Shown piece after piece: positions 55,170 through 64,000 of a DNA stretch of 64,000 nucleotides. Below the pieces are notes generated by a model. The model had not been told where the DNA came from, searched no databases, and worked only from the letters and a program-made list of their open reading frames with translations. Position 1 is the first letter of the stretch. Every line of letters starts with the position of its first letter. The translations under genes were made by a program, and so were the position numbers. Origin of the DNA: Steinernema hermaphroditum (Eukaryota; Nematoda; Chromadorea; Rhabditida; Steinernematidae); NCBI GenBank assembly GCA_030435675.1, contig CM059625.1, positions 2,666,001 through 2,730,000 of the forward strand, given 5' to 3'.

Positions 55170-57146
55170 TCAGCCTAGGCAAGGCCGCTTCGGAGAGGGG
55201 GCATCTTCGTCTGAGGTGTCGCTCAAAGGCTCTTCCTCGTAGCGGATTCCCGAGTTGGCCGCGATGAATGTAGCGAAAGCGGGAACTTGGACTTCTCTTG
55301 TTTCTCCTTGGAATTTTTCCTCGTCCTCTTCTTCCTCCTCTTCCTCTTCCTCTTCTTCTTCCTCTTCTTCTTCCTCTTCGTCGTCTTCGCTGCCCTCGGT
55401 GTCCTTGGTGCCCTTGCTGTCGTCGCTGTCCTCACTTTTGCCATCGCTCCTATCGTCTTCCTTACTATCAACATTCTCTTCGTCTTCATTCTCATCGACT
55501 TGCCCATTTTCTTGGGCCAGTTCATCATCTTCCACTTCGATAATCTCTTCAACTTCGGCGGCCTGAACTCCATCAGTGTCACGAGAGTTCTGGTGATAGC
55601 AATACCGCGCGCAGAAGCCGCACAGATCATCGGGAGGGCAACAACCTGAAACATATACATCAGCGATTTCATTTCACACCAGCTTACGGTTGTGATTGGT
55701 TGGGCAATCCTCACCTTCTTCTCCCTCTTCAGAACCTCTTTCTTCCGCCGGATCCCCCGAGTCGGCATGCGGTAGTGGCCGAGTCGCCGTGCTGGGACAT
55801 TCTGAAACAGGCTGTCGAGCTCTTCTAGCCGCGTTAAGGATACCGTGCTGGCTAACGAAATTCTCCGCCATGTCCCTTAGCAGAGTTCGCCCATATTCTG
55901 TATTGCGCTGATCAACTAGCAGAGGGCCTCCAGCAGCACGAAAGGCGTCATACGAGGGGCAATGGTATCGACGATAACAATCGCCGATCCGGGCCAGGGC
56001 ATCTAACTGAGCAGGACTGTCTTGCTGCATGAAATGCCGCAGGCCAAACGGATCGCCGGGGACTGGTTGCCACTCCTCAAGACATCTGACGGGAGGTACA
56101 GCAGCAGACGTCGGTGGCGTAGTTCCTTCGGCTGGTGACTCTTGTGCCGGAGTTTGCCCAGGAGACGTAGGAGACTGTCCGCCAGCCGCGCCAAAGGGGC
56201 CGGCAGTCCAAGGAGCATCGTCTTCTACGGATGGGGTGGATCCCGGTCTTGTAGGTGTAGAGATTGAAAGAAGTCCCGTTGTGACCGTCTTCGGAGAATC
56301 ATCTGGCTCGGACTCAGGCAAGCTGTCGCTTGCGCTACGACTCGAGTAGCTTGACATGGCATCGTCTTCCGTGGACTCCGAAGGTGGCCCACGTGATGCA
56401 GGTGAGGAAAGCGTAGAAAGTGCCCCATGTGATGCAGGCGGTGACAGCGTAGAAGGTGGCCGATCGGATACAGGCGAGGACAATGTAGAAGGTACCCGAT
56501 GAGATGCAGGCGATGACATCGTAGAAGGCGCCCCATGTGATGCAGGCGAGGTGTCGATTCGCAGTGGACCTTGAGCGCTAGGTTCATTGGAGGGGACTGG
56601 CGCTGGAATCGGGTTCGTTGGGAACGCCAGGTCTGCATTTGGCCTTATTTGAACTGCGGCGCGGGAAACAAGATCCGTAGGCGGCCACATTGGAAGTTGC
56701 GGCTGTGCTCCAGGCATCATCATACGTCGCGGGGTAAGAACCTCATAGACGGGTCCGGGCTGCGGATGACGGGGACGTGCCAGAGGGTGTTGATGCATGG
56801 CTCCGCGAAAGTTCGGCGGACCAGCGAACCGCATGCCTCCGAAATTCGCTGGCACCGCGAACCTCATTCCTTGCGTAGGGCGCAATCCGACCCTTAAGTC
56901 TCCTGGGAGCGGATATTCATCTGGAACCCAAATGCGATGTTGAGTTCGCAGAAAGTGTAGTGGAATTAGGTCATTCAGAGTTATTGCGTGTTGGCAGACT
57001 GTGCAGAATCCACCTTGCGGATCGAGGCCTAAGCATCTGCCGTGGAAGACATGTCCGCACGGCAAAGCTACTGGATTTCCTTCGCTGAGTGAGCACCGAC
57101 AGTAGGGGCAAACTACGTCTTGAAAGGTCGCCTGCATTAGAACCAT
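55170..57146 (-). CDS. RING-H2 finger protein with Ser/Pro repeats and Glu run, 644 aa
   Basis: Exons 55688-57146 and 55170-55645, 42-bp phase-1 intron. The ATG lies one base behind TTTCCTGTTTCAG; the upstream in-frame ORF has no ATG and is excluded. Residues 13-51 are a RING-H2 domain (C13, C16, C30, H32, H35, C38, C48, C51), typical of E3 ubiquitin ligases that recruit E2 enzymes. Then follow a Met/Pro/Arg-rich region, five 12-residue repeats (SPASHGALSTLS type), a long Ser/Pro/Asp linker, and a segment with EEWQPVPGDPFGLRHFMQQD. Exon 2 begins with a Cys-rich patch (CCPPDDLCGFCARYCYH), then an acidic region with an 18-Glu run, and ends SPKRPCLG. No membrane helix. Family member unknown. Confidence 0.8.
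55317..55395. repeat. TTC/CTC microsatellite coding for the Glu run
   Basis: Nearly pure pyrimidine tract (CTT and CCT triplets) on the plus strand; on the minus strand it codes for the uninterrupted Glu run of the RING-H2 protein. Confidence 0.9.
56378..56556. repeat. five 36-bp coding minisatellite units
   Basis: Units of the type GATGCAGGCGAGGACAATGT plus AGAAGGT.CCC repeat every 36 bp and encode SPASHGALSTLS-like 12-mers in the RING-H2 gene. Confidence 0.85.
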
Positions 57147-57149
57147 CCT

Positions 57150-57855
57150 GAAACAGGAAATAGGTAGTAATAAACACAGAGAACACCAATGGCATCCCAG
57201 AGTGAAGAAAATCAACGCAAAAATAATGCCTTTTTCAGCTCTCAATCATAAAAAAACAGTGGTCGCAGTGATTTGTGCTGCATTTTGGATATATGGACAT
57301 TACTGATTTAACTGAAAACAGGAAGTAGAGCTGGTAAAGATTGGAAAACGAGAATTTAACAACAAGAATGGCTGTAAATGAAAATATTCTCCATCAGGTG
57401 TGATGGAAGCTTGCTATTGCGTACTGGTCTGGTTCTCAATTGGTCACCCTGTCTGTCTGGGAGAGAATTGTCCAAGTTTGAGGTCTCCTACCAAGTACAG
57501 CTGTATGCTCCCTCAAACATTTGTTACGAAAAGATGGAACACTTATATGTGCTGAATAGGAGTACACCCACTCAGCTATAGGATCACTCGTGTTCATATT
57601 TTGGTAAATTTTAAGCCTGTAACTAGCCAGAGACTTCACGAGGTTTCTCTTGTCGGCTGAATTCAACTACCTTACTACAACGTTCTGTTAAATTTTGGTA
57701 AAAGTTAGGCTCACATAGTTTGATACATATCGTTAAGATCTTTACTTGTTAGGTGTTATACCGATACCAAGTACTTACTATTAGCTTTCAATGAAAAAGG
57801 AAGTAGAGATAATAATTAAAAAATAGCACTTACTTCAGTGACGTTTCTTAAATCA
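57150..57855. other. intergenic, nothing supported
   Basis: Short frames on both strands (57378-57666) overlap; none has exon signals apart from a possible donor AG|GTGTGA at 57396. Confidence 0.35.
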
Positions 57856-57858
57856 ACG

Positions 57859-58089
57859 ATGGAAATCTTTCCGATGTATGGGACGATTGAGGATTCTGCG
57901 GAAACGGCACGAGCTGCAGAAGATGCGTCAATGTTGAGGGCAACCTTGCAACTTTTCCTGAATAATCTCTTTAGAAATCACTACAATGTTGTACTGCTTG
58001 TTCGTATTTCGCTGGAAATTAATAAATTGCATGATGTGCTTGTGGAGTTAAGAACGAGTTTTTCGCTCGTTCCCACTACATATTCCTAA
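57859..58089 (+). CDS. small helical protein, 76 aa
   Basis: A single open exon behind a CACTTACTTCAG acceptor (57829-57840), so either trans-spliced or a terminal exon. It begins MEIFPMYGTIEDSAETARAA; the middle is amphipathic helical (SMLRATLQLFLNNLFRNHYN, VVLLVRISLEINKLHDVLVE) and it ends SLVPTTYS. The hydrophobic residues are spaced as in a helical bundle rather than a membrane span. No family recognised. Confidence 0.5.
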   Translation: MEIFPMYGTIEDSAETARAAEDASMLRATLQLFLNNLFRNHYNVVLLVRISLEINKLHDVLVELRTSFSLVPTTYS

Positions 58090-58260
58090 TTATGTCTCGT
58101 TCGGCGCAAGGCAGGTGCAAATTGCGACTGTTGGGTGAGTCTATAGGTTAGAGGGTGAAGTTCCGTTTGTTTGATATGCCGCGTAACGAAGATGTGTATG
58201 ATTTCAACGGGGCTAGTAATTTTGTTTGGAGTGTGCATCTGTGATCGCTGATACACTATT

Positions 58261-58447
58261 CTCTGTTTTTTTTCGATCACAAAAATTGCCTTCAATCATC
58301 TCGTTGTGAGACTCAAAAATCTGATGCAAATGCATTGAAAACGACGAAACGAGGGCACGAAGCGCACGTTTTCAATGCGTTGGATCAGTTTTTTCGGTCC
58401 CACAACGAAATGATTGAAGGCCATTGTTGTGATCGAAAAAAACAGAG
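58261..58447. mobile_element. 187-bp Tc1/mariner-like MITE
   Basis: CTCTGTTTTTTTTCGATCAC and its inverse (..GATCGAAAAAAACAGAG) begin arms of about 80 bp that match through GCCTTCAATCAT.TCGTTGTG and GCATTGAAAACG, leaving a core of about 20 bp. TA lies at or near both ends, compatible with a TA target. A single arm of the same family sits at 31028-31073. Confidence 0.7.
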
Positions 58448-58449
58448 TA

Positions 58450-58985
58450 TATGTTAATGTCATCTACGTTGTTGTCATTGCATCTATTGCTGGACTTCGT
58501 CTCGTCATCTAGAGTTCTTTCTGCGTCCCAAATCGAAAGTTTATGTGGAAATTTTCAGAATGGACTTCCGGACAATTAATGGACAGTGGACAGGGCCACA
58601 CGCCAATGGGATTGTAAAAACGACCCAGTATTGGCTATAAATTATGCATTCGTTTAACGCGTGTCAGGTGGAAATGCCACACTTTGCCGTTAAAAACGAT
58701 TCGCGGACGGCTAATATGCCGCTTGTCTTCATTAAGAAGCCATAGTGTCGCTTACCTCCTTCTGTAGATCGGTAGAATCACGAGCTTTTCCACTTGAGAC
58801 CTGGACAGAAGGTAGTCAGTCCCTTGAAAGAGAAGCTGTGGGCAACTGTTGCGCGGAGCAAATCGCTGAATGAGTAACGTATCACATCAAAAATCAGACT
58901 AATTGCGCGTCTCTCGAAGTAGACAACGCACCACAGAGGCGCCCAAAGCGCTCTTACCGATACCTCTACAGAGAAAGCAACGAAT
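58450..58985. other. intergenic, nothing supported
   Basis: No gene or repeat recognised. The frame of the next entry is open from 58903 but has no ATG before 58987. Confidence 0.4.
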
Positions 58986-58986
58986 C

Positions 58987-59151
58987 ATGCACATCCCTAT
59001 GCACGTCCGTCAAAAATACGCATCACTCGTCGCCGCTGGTCAGTCAAATCTTTGCCCTAACGCCGTGCGTTGCCAGGGGAATCGCGTCACGTCTGGTCGC
59101 CCGCCGCCGATCGCACCTCTTAATAAACGAAAATGGGCTCCTCGTGCATAA
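58987..59151 (+). CDS. possible small basic protein or 3' exon, 54 aa or more
   Basis: Open from 58903, first ATG at 58987. The sequence HIPMHVRQKYASLVAAGQSN continues through a Cys pair (CPNAVRC) to APLNKRKWAPRA and TAA. Codon use is protein-like. It may be the last exon of a longer plus-strand gene (TTGAAAG..CATCAAAAATCAG could be an acceptor at 58893). No domain recognised. Confidence 0.3.
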   Translation: MHIPMHVRQKYASLVAAGQSNLCPNAVRCQGNRVTSGRPPPIAPLNKRKWAPRA

Positions 59152-59154
59152 TTA

Positions 59155-60595
59155 GCCAGAGACGTGTGCGGCGCCATAATAAATGCACAAGCGTCGATCA
59201 CTCAAACTTATGCTTTTGGTCCTAATTGAAGACTAGACTTCCAGAGGCTCGGGCTCGTTGAGCGCCAGAGGAGCGCACTTTCGCAATCCCACAATGATGA
59301 GCGCGTGTGTCCCGAGACTCGGGAGACCGGTGATTCACTGGAAGTGGCGACGACGTCCGAAAGCCAGTGTGGGAAAGTCATCTGCCAACGATCGGGCAAA
59401 ACGAATTTTTCTCCGTTTTTTGTATCTTTCAAACTTTTCAAAGCTGCACAGGCGGTCGACCACAATTCCAAATCCTACCTTCTAGATCGCGCCCCTTTGG
59501 AAGGTTGTCTGCGAGGGCCACTGCTTCGCGCGCCGAAAGGGTCGTAAGTCAAGCGGAACTAATTCTAACTCTACGCGCTTAGCGCTTTCGTGGATCGCAA
59601 TTAGGAAGTGCAAGGTAAGCATGGCTCCTTTGGGACTGCGCTTTGTTTTGAAAAGTGAAAACGATCCAAAGCGGTGGCAGGCGCGGTCAATCGAATAAAA
59701 AACAGTTTTCGAACAAAGTGCAACATAAAAAACGGGCGGGACCGAGACAGGAGAATCAATTTGCATGCGGAGCTGGCCGTAACGACCGGCGCTCAATGTA
59801 GAGTCACCGAGAATAGTCATCTCTTGAACGTTGATCATCCACTAACTTATCGCCGCTAACTCCAAATCCGCATACGGATGACTACAAAATAGCACCTGTA
59901 TTCGGAAAAACGCTTTTCGAAGGTGTGGATATCTCTACATCCTCACCAAATCGCCTTCTATTTTCTGAAGTTTCGACGTCATAAGTGACTCTTCTGAAGC
60001 TGAATTCCATTTAGTGATAATCTGTGATGATACTGAGCTGAATATTGTGTCTCTTTGCTTCAAAACTGCCAAGAACACACAATCAATATGTCATTGATTT
60101 TGATGCCTTCCATTGAACAAGGTATTTTAGCTATAATACCCACTCACATTTCGAGATATTACAAAACAATAACCTAAAAATTATACCAAAAAGTGCGTGA
60201 AACCTGTGAGCCCTTATCGATACTATGATGCGCTCAAATTTCGGAAATCTACTGTTGTATGATATTCGTCGAGGGTTTTTTTGGTAGTCTAAGGATACGC
60301 TTCCATCTAGAGTTCCAAAAATATCACTCATTTGACAGGTCACATTAGCTAACTCTCAGAGCGCGCAAATGTATTCTGCGGAGGCTGTCGGCCACCGTAG
60401 TCCGGTGAAACTGAATTAGGATAATGACAATTTGCCACACGTCAGCATTGCCCAGTTCTTCTTGATCAAATTGAAAACCCACCCACTGACTTTTACTATT
60501 TTTGGAAGGGCCGTCTGTATGGAGGCGTGACTTTCGTTTAATCATGGCTTCTGCTACAGACCCTTTCCTGTGGGATTTCGTGTCACTTTTCGCCT
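59155..60595. other. intergenic with unresolved minus-strand coding signs
   Basis: On the minus strand 59233-59325 reads GLPSLGTHALIIVGLRKCAP and a tail ending NEPEPLEV before a TAG, which looks like a helix plus tail, but the only good acceptor puts it out of frame. Other frames (59258-59859) are unsupported. Confidence 0.3.
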
Positions 60596-60599
60596 GTAT

Positions 60600-60776
60600 A
60601 TGTCGTCACTATTTGCAAAAATTGCCGAAAACGACAATGACGGCTCATCAGAGACTCATAGCTCATTACGTAAATTTTCTGCCGTGACTTCGATGTTTAC
60701 GTCACCGTCCTCATATCCAGTCCGTTGGTTTCTGAAGGCTAGGGAGAGTTGCTGTGGAAACGAGCATATTATCTAG
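60600..60776 (+). CDS. possible tiny protein, 41 aa
   Basis: Model: exons 60600-60669 and 60721-60776 with a 51-bp phase-1 intron (GTAAAT..ATCCAG). Product starts MSSLFAKIAENDNDGSS and ends ESCCGNEHII. Intron size fits the window's norm but there is no other support. Confidence 0.25.
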   Translation: MSSLFAKIAENDNDGSSETHSSLRKFSAVTSMFTSPSSYPVRWFLKARESCCGNEHII

Positions 60777-60886
60777 TGCCATGCGCATCTGCTGGCCATT
60801 TGTATGCTGTTGATGCTTTGAGACCGTCTGCGATGTATTCACTTTGATTACGTGAACAACAAATCGCCTATTGCCCGATCTCAAAA

Positions 60887-61177
60887 ATGGGACCTTATTC
60901 CCCGCATTTTGTCCCTGAAAGTTGGCCATATTATGGATCAGCGGACGTAAGGTTTCATGAGAAAAAAGCATGTCAATTATTCAGTAAACATCGACACTTT
61001 TTACCTTCTCCCATATTACACCAGAATTCAGAACACTTATCACTATTCGAACTGACAGATAGAGCAATCATGTGTCCTGAAAATTTAGTGCTTCGCCCTT
61101 TGGACTCGGCTTTTATTAATAAACGGACGACAAAATGTGTCAGAAGTCGATGGACATCAGACACTGACGATAATTAG
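60887..61177 (+). CDS. hypothetical 96-aa frame
   Basis: ATG-to-TAG frame beginning MGPYSPHFVPESWPYYGS with five Cys. No domain or exon signals. It overlaps the next minus-strand frame by four bases. Confidence 0.2.
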   Translation: MGPYSPHFVPESWPYYGSADVRFHEKKACQLFSKHRHFLPSPILHQNSEHLSLFELTDRAIMCPENLVLRPLDSAFINKRTTKCVRSRWTSDTDDN

Positions 61178-61350
61178 CTTTTTGTGTACATAGTAAATCT
61201 CCAAGTTATCAACGGCCCTCTGCTACATTGAAGTCCATACGGAGCGATGGGTCCTTGTAATTTGTTGCCTTGGAACTCCAGAAGCCGCTCCTTAGAAAGT
61301 TTAAGCTCGTAGCGAAGAGCTAGCAGCCAGAAGCTCAAAATCTCTTGCAT
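61174..61350 (-). CDS. possible small protein, 58 aa
   Basis: An ATG-to-TAA frame, MQEILSFWLLALRYELKLSK onwards, with a short hydrophobic N-terminus, then EFQGNKLQGPIAPYG and an end TMYTKS. Composition is protein-like. The ATG is embedded in GGTAAGATG, so it might instead be intronic. Confidence 0.3.
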   Translation of the reverse strand: MQEILSFWLLALRYELKLSKERLLEFQGNKLQGPIAPYGLQCSRGPLITWRFTMYTKS

Positions 61351-61471
61351 CTTACCGTCCCAATCCGGGAATATACGCCCGTTTTCATTGCGCGTTTGGA
61401 CATTAAATTTTTATGCCATCAACTAATTAAGGCTCATGAGAAAGAAAATATTTTCAGTTGTCACCAGCAAT

Positions 61472-61926
61472 ATGCAGCAGGTCGGTTCTACGAGGTCCAA
61501 AGCGTCTACTCGCCGAGTGTCCTTCTCCTTCGATGGCGCAGTTGTCGTACGGTAACTAAGCTAAAGTAACAATGAGTAATGATGTTCCTGTTCAGCGCCT
61601 TCGCCGGGCATACTCCAGCGGAAGAACGGCGCATCGCAAGATCGGCCAGGAAAATCAAGAGAGATGCGGCGGCCCGTCGAAGGGCCGCCCGAAAGACCAT
61701 CCGCCTTCCACGTCTACCACGAGATCGAGTTGGAAAGAATCAGCGACGCGTCCGCCGAACCACTACGGTCACTCAGAAGGTCACCGTAAAGACTTCAAAG
61801 TTTCCAGTGAAGGCCACCTCCAGTGCCCTCAATGCCGCGAAGCCGAAGATCCCGCAGCTTCAGGACGGCAAGCCGAAGGGCCACTTGATGGCCAAATGTC
61901 TGAAGCAGATGAAGAAGAGGCGATAA
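61472..61926 (+). CDS. small Lys/Arg-rich protein, 136 aa
   Basis: Exons 61472-61551 and 61596-61926, 44-bp intron, phase 2. The ATG lies 15 bp behind ATATTTTCAG. The first exon gives MQQVGSTRSKASTRRVSFSF; exon 2 continues GHTPAEERRIARSARKIKRD, then a run of Arg/Ala (AAARRRAARKTIRLPRL), VGKNQRRVRRTTTVTQKVTV and a Lys-rich end (MAKCLKQMKKRR). About a third of residues are Lys or Arg. Codons end mostly in C or G only in this frame, which decides between three overlapping open registers. It resembles nucleic-acid-binding or chromatin proteins such as histone H1 tails in composition only; no domain recognised. Confidence 0.65.
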
Positions 61927-61929
61927 ATG

Positions 61930-62735
61930 TTTTGTTTGTGTGGATTTATCGCGTATGTAGCATCTTAATAAATCACAAAACCAACAAGTATCAATTCTTA
62001 CCGACAAAAGCGTCATCTGTTGTTGTAGGTGCTGTTGGATTGGTTGTTGATCGACTGATAGTTCCAAAATGATAAGTGGAAACCTCGGAAGTAAAAGTAA
62101 AAACTTGTGCACGTGAAAAAAACAAGAGGTGTTGTTCTCATGCGTCTACGGTAGGTCCTGGACTCATCATTTACACCAGTGAAGTCGTATCTTCTCGACT
62201 GAACGGTATGTATTACATCGTGCATGACGTAAAGGCGCACTATCACATCGTAGTCGCTGATTTTCTTCTGGCGTCGGTGCAAGCCACTGTATGATAGTCG
62301 AGAGCGGCGATCCTGTCAGTTTGCGCGGGCATTGAAACAGCAAAGTGCATACGCGACGTTTCAAACGATCGGCCTTTTGCCTTTGATCTGATCAAGCGTC
62401 CGTCGCGGTACCGGCAGGTGCTCTGCCCTTTGCGGCGATCAGCCTCGGCACGCCCCAGCTTTGTTATGGAACTAAAGAATCTGCACTTTGTTCGTCGCCC
62501 TTCATTCAAACTCCCTTTCATTCAAACCGATTAGCTGTCGTTGTGGTGTCTTCACTGTATCAGTTACTTTGGCCACTAAGGTTAGACGTGAGGCGCGCCT
62601 TACTCGTTTGTAGCTTGGAAGAAGTGCAAACGCAAAAGGTCGAGTTACATTCGTGCTTCGGCTGACAGTCTGTTGATCTGATTTGTCAAGGCAACTACCG
62701 CGTAACGTTTACGTTTCTATGCAGATGAATTTTAG
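61930..62735. other. intergenic, nothing supported
   Basis: Several short frames on both strands. CTACGGTAGG occurs at 62148. No gene supported. Confidence 0.4.
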
Positions 62736-62737
62736 GG

Positions 62738-63067
62738 ATGCATTCCATCGATGATGCCCAAAACTTCGTAGTGTCTTCAGTCAACAAAATCGCGGCTGTC
62801 GCAATCGTAGTGATCGCCTGTGTAACCTTTGTTGTTTTGATCTACCGTACGAGATGCTGTACGAGGTATACATTTCATTTAGTTGCTGTGACATATGAAA
62901 ACCCTTAATTTAGAAAGCGCATTGCTCCCATGCCTGATCCTCGGCACCCTGAAGAAGCCGCAGACTACGACGACGATTCTTGGTACGGCGACGACCTATC
63001 TTATGGCGACGACCCACCACACAGTGACGATCCATCGTACGGCGACGATATATCGGTTATCGCTTAA
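62738..63067 (+). CDS. small single-pass membrane protein with repetitive acidic tail, 93 aa
   Basis: Exons 62738-62865 and 62914-63067, 48-bp intron, phase 2 (AG|A, Arg43). The ATG lies two bases behind GAATTTTAG. The N-terminus is MHSIDDAQNFVVSSVNK; the helix is IAAVAIVVIACVTFVVLIY; RTRCCT precedes the split codon, so Cys residues next to the membrane could be lipidated. The tail starts KRIAPMPDPRHPEEA and then repeats YGDD three times (WYGDDLSYGDDPPHSDDPSY) before ending ISVIA. It shares the cluster's architecture although it lies 17 kb beyond the dense run and on the plus strand. Confidence 0.8.
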
Positions 63068-63069
63068 CT

Positions 63070-64000
63070 GAACCTACCATAACGTTCATTATTTTTAATT
63101 GTTTCGAGCTAGAAATTCCTTTAATAAATTTAAATTCGATTGCGGAGTAGAAAAGATTTTGAGGAGACCTCTCAATGGTTGTGAACCATTAGCTCTGTCG
63201 TTTTTGTGTATTTGTTGCGATCAAGCAACCATAGCCAGCTGCGCGTCTCCGCCACCGCGTCCCAGTTTTGATAAACAACCAATAAAACTGACCATTTCTT
63301 CAAGGAGCGCAGCCCATAAATTCGTGTTTTGTTTGTCTATTTCAATCCTCGATTTGGATTCTGAAGTCGTAGTATATTCCTTTTCCAAGAAGCGACGTCT
63401 TCTGCCCAGAAGTATTACATACAACATTGCATACGGTCATTAAGATTTCCGATTGATGATCCTATTGAGTAGTGTTGTGTTCTCGACCTAGCGCAGGAGG
63501 GAGCACGAGGAGAGGAATCTCCAACTTGGGTAGGACAAATGCAGCTCTTCTTAAGTATTTCGGAATTGATTGATCTACTGATTGGTATCACGGTTGGGCG
63601 GTCCGTTTCAACTTGCCTCTGAACTTGAGCGGCTCTTCAAAGCCTGCACGACGTGAAGGATCATATATATTGTCGACGAACCGCAGTGTTTTTGTTTGTG
63701 AATACATATACGATAACACAAAAACATGTTTACGTGCTGCTTTGCCGAGGCAACCTTCCCTCTTTTGACAGCTACCACCTCCGTCGCCGTTTTTATTATG
63801 GTATGCGTATAGCAAGAGATCAAAACAGAGATGATGTAGGCGTTTGAAGCTTTCGTACTGCGGCTGATCGGTCAACTAGGATTACGGTACAGGAGAAAAA
63901 TGGTAAAATAAAGTCATCGGTAAGAAGCCATCATCCGATGGCCATTGTTGTCTATTTTCGGAATGTGTAAGATCACCGCGTTCGCTCCATTGCTGTCCAA
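63070..64000. other. window end, doubtful frames
   Basis: A 95-codon minus frame (63588-63875) and a plus frame (63099-63443) both start with TTG, not ATG, and lack exon signals; they may be internal exons of a gene beyond the window. TTACGGTACAGG occurs at 63883. Confidence 0.35.

Noticed and set aside
55223..55768. Long Lys- and Ser-rich frames on both strands across the Glu run
   Set aside because: Shadows of the triplet microsatellite and of exon 2 of the RING-H2 gene; the shared splice junction supports only the acidic frame.

Overview
The window looks like nuclear DNA from a nematode, probably a rhabditid-type worm. This is inference from style. Introns are mostly 44-60 bp with GTAAG-like donors and TTT(C/T)AG acceptors, and many start codons sit 0-20 bp behind an isolated TTTCAG, as expected of spliced-leader trans-splicing. 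A 935-bp element has the ends, TAA target duplication and transposase C-terminal zinc-binding segment I associate with nematode Tc5 elements. There are no ribosome binding sites or bacterial operons, no rRNA gene, no convincing intact tRNA gene and no CRISPR array. All gene models were spliced by eye and their phases and lengths checked by arithmetic; none is supported by RNA data.

Region 1-10.9 kb is repeat-rich: a four-copy decayed tandem array (1.57-3.3 kb), short dispersed duplications, and three small minus-strand genes (4.2, 5.3, 7.2-7.5 kb). From 11.3 to 45.5 kb lies the main feature, a dense run of very small genes, nearly all on the minus strand. Most encode 48-120 aa proteins with one transmembrane helix, a short N-terminus and a short polar C-terminal tail. 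With few exceptions a tiny phase-2 intron interrupts the codon just after the helix. Two members (198 and 253 aa) have longer tails; several neighbours share the micro-exon architecture but have no helix. Decayed copies (16.1 kb; a calumenin-like fragment at 33.3 kb) show turnover.

Region 45.5-64 kb holds larger genes: an 11-exon gamma-glutamyltransferase-like type II membrane protein that appears to have lost key active-site residues (50.1-53.9 kb), a 644-aa RING-H2 protein with 12-residue repeats and a long Glu run (55.2-57.1 kb), a Lys/Arg-rich protein (61.5-61.9 kb), an unknown helical protein (57.9 kb) and another small membrane protein with a DDxxYGDD-type tail (62.7-63.1 kb). Small non-autonomous elements (Tc5-like, hAT-like, Tc1/mariner-like, unclassified inverted repeats) are scattered throughout.

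Functionally I can name only the gamma-glutamyltransferase family, the RING-H2 domain, the calumenin fragment and the Tc5 fragment. The rest is an apparently undescribed cluster of rapidly diverging miniature membrane proteins with shared gene architecture; their role cannot be read from the sequence.
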